Origin: Muraenolepis orangiensis
Taxonomy: Eukaryota > Chordata > Actinopteri > Gadiformes > Muraenolepididae
NCBI GenBank assembly: GCA_027704905.1
Contig: CM051004.1
Location: 9,506,010-9,570,009 of the forward strand
Length of the DNA stretch: 64,000 nt
Direction: 5' to 3'
A program made the translations under genes and the position numbers. This document shows, piece by piece, positions 31,988-51,443 of this stretch. The notes under the pieces were generated by a model that searched no databases, was not told the origin of the DNA, and worked only from the letters and a program-made list of their open reading frames with translations. Position 1 is the first letter of the stretch, and each line of letters opens with the position of its first letter.

Positions 31988-32973
31988 GTACGAGCAGTTA
32001 TTATATTCTGTTATTATTCAGATAGCTAAACATTAATAGTTTAGTGCCTTGATTATTTGATCAGTGTTATTGTAGTCATGAAGGGCAAGGAACACTGTGT
32101 TTCCTGTCTAGGGAACCACAGGCGGGAGAAAATATTAGATTACATTAGATTCGATTCCAATATATAAATATACATATATCAATATAATATATATGAATGT
32201 TATTGTAGCACACTTTTGCTCAATGTGTTTTTATGTTATTTCGATTTTTCGAATTCATTGAAATGAATAATGAATGGCTTGTACATCGCTACGACACAAT
32301 GACAGCCTTCACACTAACACTATTGGATGGGAAATTCTTGATCAGTTGGTCAAAATTGCCAATGTTATGGAAAATGTATGACCATAACGTTACAATATGT
32401 GGATCTGTGTCGGCAACTTCACATTTTCCGAACGCCTTTTAATACCCAATGCAATTGGTACTAGCTCGCTCATAACATCACTCATCACTGAGATGAGTGA
32501 TGAAGATGTCGTCCTCCTGCGTCATCACACAGCTTCACTGTGCTCACCACACAGACACACTATCTGGCACTCAACAGGCCAAAAACCATGCCTTAATGGC
32601 CAAATGTTGAATCTGGGAGTAGTGGTGGTGGTTTATTTTTGTCCCATTTATTGGGCATGTATTTGTACATTATGTTGTATCTAGATACACTTCAATGTAC
32701 TTGCCCATCTCTGTTTATTCATCTTGGTTACGGTGTTCTTAATGTTGATTTAGGATTTGACACTGCTACAACTCTCTTGAATCAGCAATCCCATGATGCA
32801 TTGTGATGTACAAGCCTACCACCTGTTCTATAGCTTGCCAACTATTCAAAACCAATAGATCCTCTCTTAATGGGATTATGATTATTATTATTATTATTAT
32901 TGTTGTTAAGAAGATTATAGATGTACAATTTGTTCCATATTGGGTGACCACAAAACTTCCACAATGTTCTATA

Positions 32974-32974
<1 letters not shown>

Positions 32975-33010
<36 letters not shown>
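32975..33010. repeat. (TA)n microsatellite upstream of ccdc124 exon 2
   Basis: About 17 TA units, about 85 nt before the acceptor of the first coding exon. A short (ATT)n tract lies at 32878-32902. Confidence 0.9.
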
Positions 33011-33012
<2 letters not shown>

Positions 33013-33106
33013 ATAGCAGAAAACAAAAACACAACGCAATGGATGTGAAAGTTTGACTGAAATCACCAACTTCATGTCCATGTGTTTGGCGTCAGGTGAA
33101 CCAGGG

Positions 33107-36100
33107 ATGCCGAAGAAATTCCAGGGTGAGAACTCCAAGGCTGTCACGGCCAAAGCTCTGAAGGCTGATGCCAAAGCCGCAGTGGACGCCCGCAAAAAGC
33201 AGGAACAAGAGGATGCGTTGTGGTCAGAAAATGACAAACATGTCCTGAAAAAGGAACAGCGGAAGGTAAGCCCGCCCATCATAACCAGACTATGTGGTAC
33301 AGCTGTTTGGGTACAGTTAATATTTCACAAATTGTTATCCTCTTAAACAACATATCGGTAAATGAAGACAGGAGCATGGTCTTTTGAGGAAAAAGAGAAA
33401 GTTTGAGGGAAAAATCTCCATACAAACTATGTATTTTGCAAAAATCTATTGTATACATTTTCTTTTGGTTTTCATTGGTTTTAGGCATTGAGACACAGGG
33501 TCCAAAATAAACACCAATAGCCAATGACTGCTAGATTTGACCATTTGACAGGTGACAGAATTCAGGGTTACATATAAAACCACAATTCTATAGGTTTCGG
33601 CTAACTATGGCTCAATGTGTTTTCCCCTTCCTCTGTCCCCTGCATTCACAGGATGACAAGGAGAAGAGGAGGTCAGCGGCCTTGGACAGAAAGAAGGAGA
33701 ACCAGCGCCTCCTGACCGAGGAGAGCTCCACGCTGAAGGGCCGGGCCAACAAGGAGGAGGCGGCGGCGGCGGCGGCCGGGGGCAAGGTGACCCGCGCCCA
33801 GATCGGGGAGACTCTGCGGATCGAGGAGCAGCAGCAGACTCCGCAGCCTCAACCCAAAGGTGCTGCTATTGTGTCATACAGTGAACACAGATAAGGGTCA
33901 TTAAGGAGCAGGTAGTGGTTAGACCAGTGTGGCATACAGTGAACACATAAGTGTCATTAAGGAGCAGGTAGTGGTTAGACCAGTGTGGCATACAGTGAAT
34001 TCAGAGACAGGTCATTGAGGAGCAGGTAGGGGATAGACCAGTGTGGCATACAGAGATAGGTCATTAAGGAGCAGGTAGGGGTTAGACCAGTGTGGCATAC
34101 AGTGAACACAGAGACAGGTAATTAAGGAGCAGGTAGGGGTTAGACCAGTGTGGCATACAGTGAACACAGAGACAGGTAATTAAGGAGCAGGTAGGGGTTA
34201 GTCCAGTGTGGCATACAGTGAATTCAGAGACAGGTCATTGAGGAGCAGGTAGGGGATAGACCAGTGTGGCATACAGAGATAGGTCATTAAGGAGCAGGTA
34301 GGGGTTAGACCAGTGTGGCATACAGTGAACACAGAGACAGGTAATTAAGGAGCAGGTAGGGGTTAGACCAGTGTGGCATACAGTGAACACAGAGACAGGT
34401 AATTAAGGAGCAGGTAGGGGTTAGTCCAGTGTGGCATACAGTGAACACAGAGACGGGTCATTGAGGAGCGGGTAGGGGTTAGACCAGTTGACTTAATATA
34501 AGTAGTCGAGTATAAAGAATGTAGGTCTTCAAGATACAAGATATTTTTGCAAGTCCATTTTTGCAACAGGTACATTGGAATGCTTACTCCCTATTCCCTC
34601 CCGCTGAATACATCTCCGAAACAATACCATAAAAATAATATATACACTGACAATAAACCAAAAAAGAACAGCAAAGTGACTGATAAATGATATTTACGTA
34701 TTTATGTTTTTTATTTTTCTTTAAAAGCATTTAAAGTGCTGTAGTGCAGCAGCATCATAAATAAGGTGCAGTAACTATGATGAGTCCAGAAAGTCCAGCA
34801 AAGTATGGCAGTGTGATGTTAATGACAATGTTATGAAAGTGAAAGTGGCAGTACTCCTAGCAGTTCAGTAGGCGCACTGCCTGGTGATAAAAACTATCCT
34901 TAAACCTGGTAGTCCTTGTACGGATGCGACGCAACCAGACGGTAGGGGGAGAAGAGATGGTGCCTAGGATGGTTGCAGTCCTTAATGATGGACATGGCCT
35001 TCTTCCGACATCTGGTCTTACAGATCTCCTCAATGCATGGTGAAGTGCACGCCCGATGATCTTCTCAGCAGTCCTCACGAATACCCCTCTTCGATGGGGT
35101 ATTTCGATTTGAGAAGATTTGTAGCCACAAGCTACTCCTACTAACTTAACTTTAATAGTGCCGTAGGCATCCTCCATGTAGAACACCTACCTGAGCTTTA
35201 ATGTCTTTGATTTGATGAATTCACTGTAAATTGTCTTGGATCAAAGCATCTTCTGTGCTACTAAATTATTATTAGTTATGGATCATCATTAACCCTGCGT
35301 AAAAGATGGAACAGAGTTATGTGTTTGCCTCTCTTTGTGTGTCGGTTTGTTAGCAAGATAACTGCTGAAGTTCTGTACGGAATTGGACAAAACCTGGTGG
35401 TTAGATTACTTATGGGCCAAGTAACGGTGGATTCGATTTGGATTCAGATCCGGATCCAGGTTGTGACGGACGTTTGCGCTCTACTGAGTGTCTAGTTATT
35501 TTTTAACTGATTTTCCTCACAGAAAAGAGCCACCTTGAGACTCCGCTGGAGGAGAACGTGAACAGGATGATTCTGGAGGAGGGGAGTGTCGAAGCCCGGA
35601 CGATAGAAGACGCCATCAGCGTACTCGGGTGGGTCATCGGTCGGTCATGGGGCATTTGTTTGTTTGTCATCGTATGTTTCAGGTTAGGTTCATATAGGGA
35701 TGTAGCATGACGCCCAGGAGTAATCTCCTGGGACTATCCTAGTTTAGGTTAGTTGGGGATTTAGAACATACAGTACATTAAACAAAGGTTGAGTGACAAA
35801 GGAAAATGTATTATCAGTCCTCCTGAAACTTAACCCTCAACCGTTTAACAGAAAGTAGTTGTGTCCACTACCATTGTAAGAAACAAGGAAATTCAAAGTC
35901 CCTCCACACCATCCACTCATCCAGTTTAAACCTGTCCTCCTCTACCTCTCATCCCCTTACCTGTCTTCACCTGTCCTTTTTCCTCTCCTCCTCCTTCCCC
36001 TGTCCTCCCCGGCAGCACGGGACCAGAGGAGGTGGACCGCCACCCAGAGCGGAGGATGAAGGCGGCCCTGGCCGCGTTCGAGGAGGCCCACATGCCACGC

Positions 36101-36217
36101 ATCAAAATGGAGAACCCCAACATGAGGTTGTCGCAGCTCAAGCAGATGTTGAAGAAGGAGTGGACCAAATCACCGGATAACCCCATGAATCAGCGTTTGG
36201 CGGCCATGTCCAAGTGA
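33107..36217 (+). CDS. ccdc124: Coiled-coil domain-containing protein 124 (ribosome-associated, Lso2-like)
   Basis: Small conserved eukaryotic protein; its relatives bind idle 80S ribosomes and help restart translation, and the vertebrate protein is also linked to the midbody. Coding exons: 33107-33265, 33652-33859, 35523-35628 and 36016-36217. Phases fit, giving 224 residues (human 223). The start MPKKFQGENSKAVTAKA matches the family start. A long charged coiled coil covers about residues 15-85. The conserved C-terminal block includes EENVNRMILEEGSVEARTI, EEVDRHPERRMKAALAAFEE and PNMRLSQLKQMLKKEW, and it ends near SPDNPMNQR. A run of six alanines (GCG repeats at about 33757-33775) lies before KVTRAQIGETL and is not in the human protein. 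Confidence 0.97.
33895..34490. repeat. 60-bp minisatellite with higher-order structure, ccdc124 intron
   Basis: About eleven units of GTGTGGCATACAGTGAACAC, then AGAGACAGGTAATTAAGGAG, then CAGGTAGGGGTTAGACCAGT, with shorter variants. A block starting GAATTCAGAGACAGG at 33997 repeats at 34220, giving a 223-bp higher-order period. Confidence 0.93.
34540..34700. repeat. Dispersed repeat (GAATGCTTACTCCC family)
   Basis: Contains GGAATGCTTACTCCCTATTC, then CTCCGAAACAATACCAT. Relatives in either orientation lie at 48655-48745, 52095-52170, 52265-52390 and 57575-57635. It is probably a retroelement or MITE fragment. Confidence 0.6.
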
Positions 36218-36672
36218 ACGCCTCCCGGCACTTAATTTTACACTCACTCTTAACCTCGTTCAAGCCCAACGTAGCCCATAGGTTGAAAATAATGTTACTT
36301 CAGGTTAATAACGAGAGTTGCCGATGAAATCCATTAACGCTGCCGCCCACTTAGACAGAATCACTCCAATGCCCGAGGACTCGAAACTAATGCTTTTAAT
36401 TTCACAGCTTCAGAGAGCTAGCTTTTTTTTTTTTCTCCTAACCATGGCCCTTAGTGATATTTCAGTTCATGCACCCCTCTTCCTGATGAGGGCTCTCTGC
36501 ATCTTTTGAGTTTAATGATGTTGGGCTCAACGGAAGTTGAGGTGCTAAACCTTGTTTTGAGATTAAAGTAATTTATTTAAGGGTGCTACTCCATGACAGT
36601 ATCGCCATCTCATTTAACCTTTTTGCTTCCAAATGCACCACTGTCTGAGCAGGGCTGGACAACAACAATGTG

Positions 36673-36678
36673 AATAAA
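36673..36678 (+). terminator. Poly(A) signal of ccdc124
   Basis: AATAAA 456 nt after the stop; an ATTAAA variant lies earlier, at about 36561. Confidence 0.6.
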
Positions 36679-36781
36679 GTCAGGCATTGATTCAAGGCAA
36701 CGCTTTTCCTGAATGTTATTGGTTCTCTTGAGAAAACTATGGTTATTTTCAATTACATAAAGTTCTTAATCTAAAGCTGGA

Positions 36782-36960
36782 GGATTGAATCCTCTTTATT
36801 GGTTACATACGTTTCTGTGCTTTTAAGTGCCCGGGGAGCAGTGTAAGGGTCTGGTGCCTTGCTCAAGGGCACCTTCGACCGTGAACGTTTCGGGGACTTG
36901 AACCGGCGACCGTCCGGTTCCCAATCCAAGTCCCAACAGACTGAGCTACTGGCTTCAAAT
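36782..36960 (-). mobile_element. SINE on minus strand
   Basis: Read on the minus strand: a tRNA-like head with AGTAGCTCAGTCTGTTGGGA and B-box GGTTCAAGTCC, then CCTTGAGCAAGGCACC, and the tail CCAATAAAGAGGATTCAATC. Confidence 0.8.
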
Positions 36961-39873
36961 CCCTATATTCACCAAGCATATTCATGCAAATATTACCAAA
37001 ACGTTATTTATAGCTATTTACAGTAAGAAATATGATTGAAAATGTAATAAAATAATGGTCACAGTGTACATAAACATATAAATAGCAATGAAAAGGTTAT
37101 AGTAAAAGTAAAGTCAAATGTATTGCTACACATGTAAAAGCAAAGTCACATCCGTGTGTGCCCATGTACATTTGAATGTGTATTAGGATACACATCGTTT
37201 TACGTTCAGAAAAGGGGACGCTACTGATGAGTTACGGTATCCAACGATGGACACTTTATGGTCAAAACGCCACTCCACTCACCACTACCAGACCCATGCA
37301 GTTCACATGCATGACAGACAATGCGTATCAACAGGACAATGTAGCTGTAACAATTATATAAAACAACCTCTAAAAGTAACTAAAAGTACCCAAATAAATG
37401 ACGTCTCCTAGCCATCAGCCGTGCGGACGTGGAGATGGTGGTCCGTGTAGCGGTGGTCTGTGAATGGGCCTGGTCATAAGTCTTTTGGTGACATTGGCCC
37501 GTCACAAAGGCTTTTGACTGCACAGCAAGATTCAGCGGCCAGCCTGTTGAGGCCTGCTGAGGCTGCAGTATGTGGTCGCTGGTGCTGGTGTCTGATAAGA
37601 GAGCATGGGTGGAGAGGGAGAAAGATTAATCAGACACATACTGGATCAAATACTGCACATTCACTACCCATAACCGTTGTTTTTGTATTTGAGGGTGGAG
37701 TTGAGGTTAAAAACGAGGCTTTGTCCAAGTTTCATTTAAAATGTGTTACAATAATCGATTCAATCGAGAATGTTTTTTAACTGCCGCTTTTCCTTCCATG
37801 TTACGGTGTGAAAGGAGTTGGGTGTCTTATGTGAAGTGAAACAACGTATTAATATTATTACACAGTCTAGCCCCTAGGTAAAATGCTTTTAATAATATAT
37901 ATATATTTTTTAAGTAATACTGGTGTGATATTATAGAGTTGTCACAATACATACATGTATTCCATATCTATCCACGTGTATTTTGTATATACTTATTTGT
38001 TGGTGTGCGCCCGGTTCTGTTTGATCTACGACAACCAGGACCCCCCCCCTCCCCCCCCCCCCCCTCCGGAACAAACATCAGAAACACCGGCAGTTCAATC
38101 ATTTAACCCCCGCTTCACGTCTCTTCAATGCCTATCAAACATGTCTTCTGACCAGTTTGATGTGCCATGTCTTGGTGCTCCCCTTGTACCAAAATAGTCA
38201 AAGCTCTTTGGAAGAGATGCTGTTAAACCAACCAACCAAAAGAACCCCCCCCCCCCACCCCCCACCCTCCCAAACTGTCACTGTTCACGTACATATACTT
38301 GGTGTTAAAACAAATACTGTGTACAAATTCAAATCAATCCTTCTAGCGCTCCGACAGACCCTTTGAAGACCCTCTCGTTCGTCTAATCCATTGAAGCCGC
38401 CTGCTTGCGGCGGGGCAGATAAGAGGCTTCTGTGGAGGCCCCGCCGTGAATGAGAAGTTACCCTGACCCCCTCCCCCCCCCCCCCTGTTTATTTACCACC
38501 CTGCTTTGTAAAGGACCCATCCTCACCTTCCTCCTCCTCCCCCACCTCAAAGCAATCTGACCAATCGGATCCACTTTTCTCCCTCTCTTTTTAATTTTTT
38601 TGAAATGTTTTACATCAACCACTCTGAGCTCACATCTAACGCTGCATCGTGGTTGCCTTAACCTGTTGTGATGTGTGTGTGTGTGTGTGTGTCTCTCTCG
38701 CTCTCGCTGTGTCTCTCTCTCTTCATCTCTCACATCCTCCCACCCTGATTAGCATGACGGCCTTTTACAAGTCCTCTGCCCTCTCCCCTTCCATCCTTCC
38801 CTCCCTCACAGAATCTCTAATCATTACTTTCAAAGGGAAGCAGTCTGCACTACTCCTTGCGTCAAGTGCAGGGAGCCGCTCGGAGGGGCCGGTAAGGGGC
38901 CACATAACGGACTCATCTTAACACACTTCTCTCCACCTGCTGTGACAACCACGTCCACACGTCCACCCCCCTACCCTCCCCTCCACCGGGTCCCTGCAGA
39001 CACTCGCGTGGTTCCCTGCGCAGCGAGGTAAGATAAGGAGAACCGGGTTGTTTATCGAGAACAGTGTGTTGCCTTTTGTGTTCCTTCAGAATTAAGGGAA
39101 ATGTGCTCACCTGCTAATGTTATGTTATTCCTTTTTGCAGCAGGGTTTTTATTTTGGGAATGTATAAAATATTTATTTTATTAGTCCCAAATTGTGAAAT
39201 TACTACATTTAAATGTATTAAATTAAATTAAATTGAATTACAGTAATCTACATTTATCATTTTTGAATGCTTTCTGAAGTAGAAGTTACCTTAACGATGG
39301 GGGAAACATAGCAACTCGCTTTAAACAATTGTACATTTCCAGTAAACATTTATTTACATGCATATTTTATTTATTTAAAACAATTGTTTTACCAGATGAT
39401 TAAAATGGTAAAAGTAATGGAGAAAATGTTGGCGATGAGTCACCATTATAGAGTTTTTACCCTCCCTGAATGTTGTGTTGCTGAGCCTTTCTGATATCCA
39501 TACTGAGAGGAAGAACAGCATCTGCTGCTGTCACAAACAGCTGAACCCAGAGCCTTAAGATAACACAATATCTCTTGATTATGGAGGAATTATTAGGCTT
39601 TTTTTCCACAGCTGTCGGTCTGGTTTATTTTATTTTATTTTGTGATTATTTGTATTCATGCATGTTACGATGTCGGGAGTCAAAATGAAAGAGAAAAACA
39701 GGAACAAACGGACATCACAAACTGCTGTGCATAAGTGGATGTGCGTCATTCATGGTGGCCTTGCTTTCCATGAAATAGGATTGGTAAATAATACAAGGCA
39801 TACAAAGCCACTGGTTTTGGTATATAATAAATGCATAAATTCACTCAAGATTTTATGTTTATTTGTGTTCTAG
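36961..39873. other. Intergenic upstream of kcnn1; possible non-coding exon
   Basis: The first kilobase is AT-rich. C-rich runs lie at 38041-38066, 38246-38272 and 38468-38486, and TG/TC repeats at 38670-38725. CACTCGCGTGGTTCCCTGCG, followed by CAGCGAG and GTAAGA, could end a kcnn1 5' UTR exon at 39027. No other gene is seen. Confidence 0.4.
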
Positions 39874-39878
39874 AACAA

Positions 39879-39896
39879 ATGGCCTCCGACACCTGA
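39879..39896 (+). promoter_or_regulatory. Upstream ORF of five codons before kcnn1
   Basis: ATG GCC TCC GAC ACC TGA lies in the same exon, out of frame with the kcnn1 start at 39923 and 26 nt before it. It could lower kcnn1 translation. Confidence 0.4.
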
Positions 39897-39922
39897 AGTC
39901 CAAACCTCCATCGCGGCGAGCT

Positions 39923-47664
<7,742 letters not shown>

Positions 47665-47968
47665 GGATCTTATCTCTATAAGTCAAACTGTTGTTCCCAA
47701 TGGCCCTATGGTGAACTATATCTATTCATAGTTTGAAGCTATAGTTATTTTCTATGGTTTTGAATATTAGAATGTGTAAAACACTCGACTGAACTTAGAT
47801 GGAGTTGGAGTTTATATTATTATTATTAATTTTTTTTTTTTACTAACATTTTTGTGTGTTCAATTATAGACCTAAAAATTTATTTTTGTAAATAATATTA
47901 TTTTTATGTAAATATGAAAGTGTAATTACAAAATTGTTTAAAAAAGCGTTTTCATGAGTGTATGCATT

Positions 47969-47990
47969 AATAAACTGATACAAAAATAAA
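47969..47990 (+). terminator. Poly(A) signals of kcnn1
   Basis: AATAAA at 47969-47974 and again at 47985-47990, about 305-325 nt after the stop. Confidence 0.65.
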
Positions 47991-48889
47991 GGTTCATTTA
48001 AATTCTAAACTTTGTAATTAGTTTTTTGTAATATACTCCCGAAAGTGAACACTGTCAAACACTAACACTGACCGTTCTGTGTTATAATACTGTATTGCAT
48101 CATTACTTAGTTATGTGTTTACATCCCACCATTATATATATTTTTTCTAATTTGCACTGATGTACATAGGGCCACTGCACTATGTATATAATGTGACTCA
48201 CTTTGGCAATTTTAAATCTGTTTATTTTATTGTTTCGTTTTATACGTTATCGTTATAAATGTAAAGAGGATTGCAACACAATTATGTTGTACTTGAATAT
48301 AAAGGCATTCTGATTCCTGAGTCCCACTAAATGTGAATTTGGACATAACAGAATAGTATAATATACTGTCATGACGTGAGTGTCAGGGAAAGTTCATCAC
48401 CTAAAACCTAAAAAGCAGTACATTTTAAGTTTCCATTCATTCACTCACGCACAAGTCCCTATTATATTTTGTTTTGTTTAGTTATAAATATTAATCTTAA
48501 AATGTGTAATCATGAAGTGTTTAAAGAAGCAATGAGTTGATGCAATGTCCATATCAAAGCAAGAACCAACCAACTAACCACCCCCTGCAAAATATGAATT
48601 CCCTTATGTATATATCATCCACATTTCCACACTTCCACACTTGTTGTTGTTCTTTATAATGTTTATATTATTGTTGGGAATAATTCATATTGCGGGAGTG
48701 AATGAAGAGAAAGCATTCCATTTTACTTACAACACATGGCACAATAAGGAATCTTGAACCTTATTGTGTGAAGGGATGTTTACTACACTCATCTCCAGGG
48801 TCTAAAGTACACACACCACCGCCACATTCAGTCATTTACATAAAATCGCCCAGTCGTTTACATAATCTCGCGGCACATTCTGGGAAGTG
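47991..48889. other. Intergenic between kcnn1 and uhrf1
   Basis: AT-rich with two repeat fragments: a LINE-tail-like piece at 48265-48325 (AAAGGCATTCTGATTCCTGA) and a GAATGCTTACTCCC-family piece at 48655-48745. No gene seen. Confidence 0.5.
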
Positions 48890-49080
48890 ATCCGCCGTGC
48901 CCCACGAGACCACAGTTTCGCGCGCTGAGGCTAAGCTCCGGTCACAACTCTGATTGACAGCCACGCCGACCAATTAGCGGTTGCCTCTTGGTGAGAACCA
49001 GCCAATGGCCAGGCGCCTGTAGTTGTAGACGGGCGGGGTAAAGAAAGTATCAAAGAACTATTGAGTCTGTCTTCTGGCGG
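48890..49080 (+). promoter_or_regulatory. uhrf1 promoter with E2F site and CCAAT boxes
   Basis: A GC-rich stretch before the first exon. TTTCGCGC at 48916-48923 fits the E2F consensus. CCAAT occurs in GACCAATTAG (about 48970) and GCCAATGGCC (about 49002). A TATA box is not evident. Human UHRF1 is known to be driven by E2F1 in the cell cycle, which fits. Confidence 0.6.
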
Positions 49081-49164
49081 CGCGGTGGACTTTCTCTTAA
49101 CGAACTGGAAGAGTTGTAAGGACAAAACCTAAACTTTATCTGTGAATTTGGAAGAATCGAACAG
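49040..49164 (+). other. uhrf1: Non-coding first exon of uhrf1
   Basis: It ends GAATCGAACAG followed by GTAAGA, a strong donor. The next acceptor is at 51433, ten bases before the start codon. The 5' limit of the exon is an estimate. Confidence 0.55.
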
Positions 49165-50159
49165 GTAAGACCATGGCCATTTAACGCCGAGTTGATAACC
49201 CAAACTAACTGTGTCGGTTGGACCTAGCTAGCTAGCCTGTTGGTGCTAATTTGAAAAGTACTCATTTTACCTTGTTTTCGTCTCTCCTAGTCATTCAAAA
49301 TGGTGTTGTTTTCACATCGTGTTTGTTTTTCAACTGAGTTAAAGAGCGAAAGTTGTCGTGGTTAACTACTTGCTAGGCGCGTGTTTTGTGACTAAGTTGC
49401 TTGGTTTGAGTTGGGAGCGTGGTTTGCTGTCATTAATGCTATCAGGGCTGGACTGTGTGTTGCTGTTGTGCGCGCTTTTACATTGTGTTGCTGTTTACTT
49501 TGGTGCACACACCGAATGAAAGATCGCCGATCCGCTTACACAACAGTTTACCCATCCGTCTCCAAATACAATGCGTAATTACGCCAAGGTGAAACTGTAC
49601 TGTGCCTTTACAAGTGTTTGTGCCGTTAAAAGGTGTGGTTTAGCAGTTAACGTTAGTTTATTATTTAAATGCAACTTGTATTACACGTGTGTGCTTAGGT
49701 TACTTGGACACACGCAGGCCAGGTTTAATACTAAACTGGGATTTGGAGGGGTTTAACATATCGGTGGATCAGCGTAAGTGGTTGTGCCATAAAGTGGACT
49801 TTTGCAGTTAAAGGTTATTTCTGGATGTAACTTATCATGCATTTGTGTGTGTTTAAATTGCTAAGACACGCACGTCCATTTGGGATACCACACGGGGATT
49901 TGTAGGGTTTAAACGAATCGTCGGACCAGCTGATCCCAGCTGAGGGCTGCAAGTAAAGACCACGGGGATAATAATAAAGTAAACGCGTGTAAAATGAAAG
50001 GCAAAGGCGTCGTCTTTTTCAACGTGTCCGATGCTGTGGCGTTATCTTGTCATTTTAAAGCGCTATTGGGTTTTTTATTGTGAAAAACCAGAAGCCACAT
50101 TGTTTGTTAGCCGCTGCCTCGCGCCCGGATGTGCTCTCTTTTAATGCGGTGTAGGCGTG

Positions 50160-50230
50160 GCTTTCGCTTCGTTTTCCCGCACTGTATTTAAATCAGCTTG
50201 GGTCCCGCCCCGAAGGAGTCTGTTTGGAGA
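50160..50230 (+). promoter_or_regulatory. Possible second uhrf1 promoter in intron 1
   Basis: TTTCCCGC (50173-50180, E2F-type), TATTTAAA (about 50186-50193) and a GC box CCCGCCCC (about 50206) stand in a short ordered cluster, like a core promoter. No matching downstream donor was fixed. Confidence 0.35.
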
Positions 50231-51443
50231 GGTGACGGGTCAATCTTGATGGCAGCACAGTACAATGACCGTTTGAACATGTGTTCACTCCATTAATTAT
50301 AATTGACCGTTAATCTTGTAGCAGGAGGCATGGGATAACTATTTGTAGAGGGAACTTGTCACTTCAGGGACTAACTTGTTTACAGGCTACTGTCTGACAA
50401 ATTAGAATTATACATGTACCAGATTATTATTGTACTCCTTTTGTCTCTATTAAACAATATGGATATAACTGACAAAGCACTATTTTCCCACCATTGTTAC
50501 TATTATTTATTTATTATTGTTTTATAGCACCAATTACACTAGTCATTTAGCAGACACCTTTATCCAAAGCGACTTAAAATGGCAAATTATAGACGTACCA
50601 GGTGCATTACCGCTGTAAACTGTCAAATCATTGGCAAGTCTGAATATGTTGTGAATGGAGAATCATTGTTATATAATCAAAGGGCCATTCAAGAACTGAA
50701 AGAGATATAAGGGTGCATAGAACAGTTAATCAATCCTACCTAGAAGACTTATTTCCTATGTCTATAACCAGCAAGGCAGATGCCTTAAACAAACCTTTCT
50801 TCACATGCCCAGTACTGCCCTAACACTGAAACCGTTTTGCTGTTGGTTTACATGGGTGATTTAGGAAACGCTTGTCTGCTTCATTGTCGTGGTGATGGAT
50901 TCTGTTGGCTACAGCAGCACCACAGCTGCCATGCTTGTTTTGGTACTACTATTTTGGTAGTAAAATACTTGGGAGGCAGAGAATGTAATTTTCAATTATG
51001 GCAATTTTACTATCAGCATTAGGAAATGCAGACTTGCGCCGCTTTGTCCTTTTTTTTGAAGATTTAAAAAGATAGTCAAATATTTTGTATTTACAATAAT
51101 TTGTTATATATGTTTTGCATTTGCCACGAATGTGGATTGAAAGAAAGGAAAGGTCTGAATTGAACTTGGGTTGCTACAACAAATATTGTTGTTGAGCTCC
51201 CAAGCCGTTCGATGGAAACAATACGACGCATTGCCTTATCCAACGCATGTACAAGGGCATTAGCATTCATAGTGCCATGCAGGGTCCAAAAGCACTGCCA
51301 ATTTCCTGGCCGGTAGATGTTCCCAGTTCAAGGTTAAGGGGCACATTGCGAAAGGTTAATTTTGGACCCAGTATGTGTGTCAGACGAACAGTGGAACTAC
51401 CCACAGCGTCCTCTAATGGTCCGTTGTCCACAGGGCAGCTGCA

